A stretch of 15,950 nucleotides of DNA. Origin: PALSA-894 sp049698215 (lineage in GTDB: Bacteria > Pseudomonadota > Alphaproteobacteria > Rhizobiales > Xanthobacteraceae). The notes below the pieces were generated by a model that saw only the letters and a program-made list of their open reading frames with translations, ran no database searches and had not been told where the DNA came from. Position 1 is the stretch's first letter, and each line of letters starts with the position of its first letter. Below, piece after piece: positions 14,162 to 15,950 of this stretch. The position numbers were made by a program, and so were the translations under genes. The stretch is taken from NCBI GenBank assembly GCA_049698215.1, contig JBAVXH010000325.1, forward strand, positions 1 to 15,950, given 5' to 3'.

Positions 14162-14166
14162 CGGTG
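14159..14166. repeat. 8-bp direct repeat at right edge of MNT/HEPN cassette
   Basis: Second TGACGGTG. Its TGA is the HEPN stop codon and its final GTG is the probable start codon of UPF0262. Removing 13401-14166 would restore a hisD - UPF0262 junction in which a TTAGG Shine-Dalgarno (13387-13391) stands 6 nt before that GTG. Confidence 0.45.
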
Positions 14167-14652
14167 CCCCAAGCTTCTGCCGCATCCCCCCAGCGCCTCG
14201 TCAAGATCACGCTCGACGAAGGCTCGATCGGCCGCTCCTCGCCCGACATCGAGCATGAGCGCGCGGTCGCGATCTACGATCTCCTGGAGGACAATTCCTT
14301 CGTGCCGGTCGACCATGACGGCGGGCCTTACGTGCTGCATCTCTCGATCGCGGAGAACCGCCTGGTGTTCGACATCCGAAGCGAGGAGGGGGCGCCGGTG
14401 ATGGCGCACCTCTTCTCGCTCACACCGCTGCGCCGCATCGTGAAGGACTACTTCATGATCTGCGACAGCTATTACAAGGCGATCCGCACGTCGACGCCGA
14501 GTCAGATCGAGGCGATCGACATGGGCCGCCGCGGGCTGCACAACGAAGGCTCCGAGCTTCTGATGGAGCGGCTGAAGGAGAAGATCGCGGTCGATTTCGA
14601 CACGGCGCGCCGGCTGTTCACGCTCATCTGCGTGCTGCACTGGAAGGGCTAG
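14164..14652 (+). CDS. UPF0262 family protein
   Basis: A 162-residue cytoplasmic protein of the alphaproteobacterial UPF0262 family, function unknown. The recognisable core begins with RLVKITLDEGSIGRSSPDIE and continues HERAVAIYDLLEDNSF, and includes GPYVLHLSIAENRLVFDI and LSLTPLRRIVKDYFMICDSY. Length is typical. The start is placed at the GTG at 14164; a TTG at 14158 overlapping the HEPN stop (TTGA) is an in-frame alternative. The GTG is preferred because it would have had a Shine-Dalgarno before the toxin-antitoxin cassette was inserted directly upstream. At present no good ribosome site is visible, so translation may depend on coupling to the HEPN gene. Its TAG stop overlaps the first base of a palindromic repeat. 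Confidence 0.9.
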   Translation: MPQASAASPQRLVKITLDEGSIGRSSPDIEHERAVAIYDLLEDNSFVPVDHDGGPYVLHLSIAENRLVFDIRSEEGAPVMAHLFSLTPLRRIVKDYFMICDSYYKAIRTSTPSQIEAIDMGRRGLHNEGSELLMERLKEKIAVDFDTARRLFTLICVLHWKG

Positions 14653-14706
14653 AGCATGAGCCCGAAAAGTGGGAACCGGCTTTCGGACAAGCTCATGCTC
14701 AAACAA
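14652..14706. repeat. Palindromic intergenic repeat between UPF0262 and phosphatase genes
   Basis: Perfect 10-bp outer arms (GAGCATGAGC at 14652-14661 and GCTCATGCTC at 14691-14700) enclose inner arms CCGAAA (14662-14667) and TTTCGG (14681-14686), followed by AAACAA. I recognise this as a member of the AGCATGAT...ATCATGCT family that is dispersed in Bradyrhizobium-like genomes. It fills the gap between two operon genes and would form a strong mRNA hairpin. Confidence 0.88.
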
Positions 14707-14719
14707 ATGATTTGAGCCG

Positions 14720-15184
14720 ATGGCCGGCCCGACGCGCGCCGCACGGCCGCAAGCGGTACTGTTCGCCTGCGGCTTGAACTCCGTGCGCTCGCCGATGGCG
14801 GCTGCGCTGTTCAAGCACTATTTCGGCCGCACCTATGTGGGGTCGGCCGGCGTGCGCAAGGGCGAGCTCGACCCGTTCGCGGTTGCCGCGATGGAGGAGT
14901 TCGGCCTCGACATCGCCAAGCACAAGCCGAAGACGTTCGAGGAGCTGGAAGACTGGGAAGGGCTGAACTTCGATCTGATCATCTCGCTGTCGCCCGAGGC
15001 GCATCACAAGGCGCTGGAACTGACCCGGACTTTGGCTGCCGATGTCGAATACTGGCCAACTCCGGATCCAACCCCGACCGAAGGGTCGCGCGAGCAGCGG
15101 CTGGAGGCCTATCGCGCCGTGCGCGACCAGCTTGCGCGCCGCATCCGCGAGCGCTTTTCCGAGCAGCAAGGGGTCAGCCCCTGA
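14720..15184 (+). CDS. Low-molecular-weight protein tyrosine phosphatase family protein
   Basis: A 154-residue protein of the LMW phosphatase/arsenate reductase fold. The phosphate-binding loop is FACGLNSVRSPMA, that is C-x5-R with C17 as nucleophile and R23. The general acid is probably D116 in YWPTPDPTPTEG. Segments LIISLSPEAHHKALELTRT and VEYWPTPDPT are typical of this alphaproteobacterial subgroup, which lies in the hisD - UPF0262 - maf cluster. It removes phosphate from phosphotyrosine or a small phosphate ester; the true substrate is unknown. The extra cysteines needed for the thioredoxin-type arsenate reductase are not evident, so an arsenic role is not supported. It follows UPF0262 after 67 nt containing the palindromic repeat. 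Only a weak Shine-Dalgarno (TTTGAG) precedes the ATG. Confidence 0.9.
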   Translation: MAGPTRAARPQAVLFACGLNSVRSPMAAALFKHYFGRTYVGSAGVRKGELDPFAVAAMEEFGLDIAKHKPKTFEELEDWEGLNFDLIISLSPEAHHKALELTRTLAADVEYWPTPDPTPTEGSREQRLEAYRAVRDQLARRIRERFSEQQGVSP

Positions 15185-15203
15185 GGGCGGCTCGTCCCGT
15201 TGT

Positions 15204-15228
15204 GGACGGCCCATGATTGGGCTAGTCC
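15204..15228. other. Short hairpin in the phosphatase-maf gap
   Basis: GGAC (15204-15207) and GCCCA (15209-15213) pair with TGGGC (15218-15222) and GTCC (15225-15228) around a TGAT loop, giving a 9-bp interrupted stem. No T tract follows, so it is not a classical terminator. It may be an mRNA processing or regulatory structure, or chance. The 78-bp gap contains no gene. Confidence 0.3.
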
Positions 15229-15262
15229 GGACGGACGTTGAATTCCCGCCTTCCGGTACCCG

Positions 15263-15886
15263 ATGATCGGCCGTCCCAAACTCGTTCTCGCGTCCGGCTC
15301 GCCGCGCCGGCTTGCGCTGCTCAATCAGGCCGGGATCGAGCCGGATTCCCTGCAGCCGGCGGAAGTTGACGAGCTGCCGATCAAGGGCGAGCTGCCGCGC
15401 TCGCTCGCGACGCGCCTGGCCCGCGCCAAGGCCGAGGTCGCGCTCGCCAGCGTGAAGATCGACGAGGAATTGCGCGGCTCCTACATCATCGCCGCCGATA
15501 CGGTCGTTGCGGTCGGGCGGCGCGTCCTGCCGAAGGCCGAGATGCTGGAAGATGCGGCCGCGTGCCTGCGGCTTCTCTCCGGGCGCAATCATCGCGTCTA
15601 TACCGGCCTCTGCCTGGTGACGCCGAAGGAATCCTTCCGCCAGCGTCTGATCGAGACGCGCGTGCGCTTCAAGCGGCTCTCGAGCGAGGATCTCGAGGCC
15701 TACCTCGCCTCGGGCGAGTGGCGCGGCAAGGCGGGGGGCTATGCGGTGCAGGGCCTCGCCGGGACCTTTGTCGTGAAGATGGTCGGCTCCTACAGCAATG
15801 TCGTCGGCCTGCCGCTCTACGAGACGATGTCGCTGCTCGGCGGCGAAGGCTATCCGATCCATTTCGGCTGGCTGAACGCGGTCTGA
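15263..15886 (+). CDS. Maf family nucleotide pyrophosphatase
   Basis: Maf proteins hydrolyse non-canonical or specific nucleoside triphosphates (dTTP/UTP or m7GTP depending on subgroup) to the monophosphate, guarding the nucleotide pool. The 207-residue protein shows the N-terminal LVLASGSPRRLALL (8-21), IIAADTVVAVGRRVLPK with the catalytic D79, HRVYTGLCLV, and the C-terminal YLASGEWRGKAGGYAVQGLA followed by GTFV and GSYSNVVGLPLYET. Length and motifs are complete; the subgroup is not assigned. It follows the phosphatase gene by 78 bp on the same strand and is probably in the same transcription unit. In many related genomes infA lies between these two genes and yacG follows maf; infA is not present here, and what follows is a palindromic repeat at the window edge. 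Confidence 0.93.
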   Translation: MIGRPKLVLASGSPRRLALLNQAGIEPDSLQPAEVDELPIKGELPRSLATRLARAKAEVALASVKIDEELRGSYIIAADTVVAVGRRVLPKAEMLEDAAACLRLLSGRNHRVYTGLCLVTPKESFRQRLIETRVRFKRLSSEDLEAYLASGEWRGKAGGYAVQGLAGTFVVKMVGSYSNVVGLPLYETMSLLGGEGYPIHFGWLNAV

Positions 15887-15890
15887 TATC

Positions 15891-15935
15891 CTCATCCTGA
15901 GGAGCCGACCGCAGGTCGGCGTCTCGAAGGATGGC
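15891..15935. repeat. Palindromic intergenic repeat after maf
   Basis: An inner perfect stem GCCGACC (15904-15910) with GGTCGGC (15914-15920) lies within outer arms CATCCT (15893-15898) and AGGATG (15928-15933). The framework CTCATCCTGAGGAGC...GTCTCGAAGGATG is a very common dispersed repeat of Bradyrhizobium-like genomes that I recognise from memory. It begins 4 nt after the maf stop and could act as a transcript end. Confidence 0.9.
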
Positions 15936-15950
15936 CCGAAGCGAGATCGG

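Noticed and set aside
14720..15184. Arsenate reductase (ArsC) for the LMW phosphatase-like gene
   Set aside because: It shares the fold and the C-x5-R loop, but the additional redox cysteines are not evident and no ars genes are nearby.
14699..15895. 398-codon minus-strand open frame opposite the phosphatase and maf genes
   Set aside because: Antisense shadow of two well-supported genes; composition typical of reversed high-GC coding sequence.

Overview
The window (about 65% GC by eye) looks like chromosome of an alphaproteobacterium of the order Hyphomicrobiales, probably near Bradyrhizobium, Rhodopseudomonas or Pseudolabrys. The reasons are a DUF1236 protein, the order small Lys/Arg-rich protein - murA ... 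DUF2948 - hisD ... UPF0262 - LMW phosphatase - maf, and three intergenic palindromic repeats that I recognise as typical of that group. The assignment rests on gene content and memory, not on a search.

Layout. 1-1125: end of a DUF1236 protein, a two-way terminator, a GlsB/YeaQ-type membrane protein, and a short membrane-protein gene that appears frameshifted. 1166-2320: a class I methyltransferase directly downstream of tRNA-Thr(GGT). 2396-4417: a SnoaL-like protein divergent from a small basic protein and murA. 4414-8526: an AlgX/AlgJ-like and AlgI-like (MBOAT) polysaccharide O-acetylation pair on the minus strand, and a phytanoyl-CoA dioxygenase-like gene on the plus strand. 8560-9610: a scar region with a palindromic repeat, a SulP/STAS gene fragment, an orphaned copy of the htpG 3' end, and a VapBC-type toxin-antitoxin pair. 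9356-11431: htpG. 11579-15886: DUF2948, hisD, a MNT/HEPN toxin-antitoxin pair, UPF0262, LMW protein tyrosine phosphatase and maf, with repeats after UPF0262 and after maf.

The most interesting part is the htpG 3' end. A compact cassette of about 640 bp, containing essentially only vapB and vapC, sits between two copies (43/48 identical) of the sequence encoding the last part of HtpG. The copy joined to htpG has no stop codon, so the HtpG reading frame runs straight into the antitoxin. The original-looking C-terminus with its stop codon is stranded on the far side of the toxin gene. This looks like integration into the 3' end of a housekeeping gene that rebuilt the host coding sequence and produced a chaperone-antitoxin fusion frame.

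A second, independent toxin-antitoxin cassette (MNT/HEPN) lies between hisD and UPF0262. It has visibly lower GC and is flanked by an 8-bp direct repeat (TGACGGTG), the right copy of which supplies the probable GTG start of UPF0262. The conserved peptidoglycan/histidine/nucleotide-quality locus therefore seems to have collected at least two minimal toxin-antitoxin insertions, plus a block of envelope genes between murA and DUF2948.
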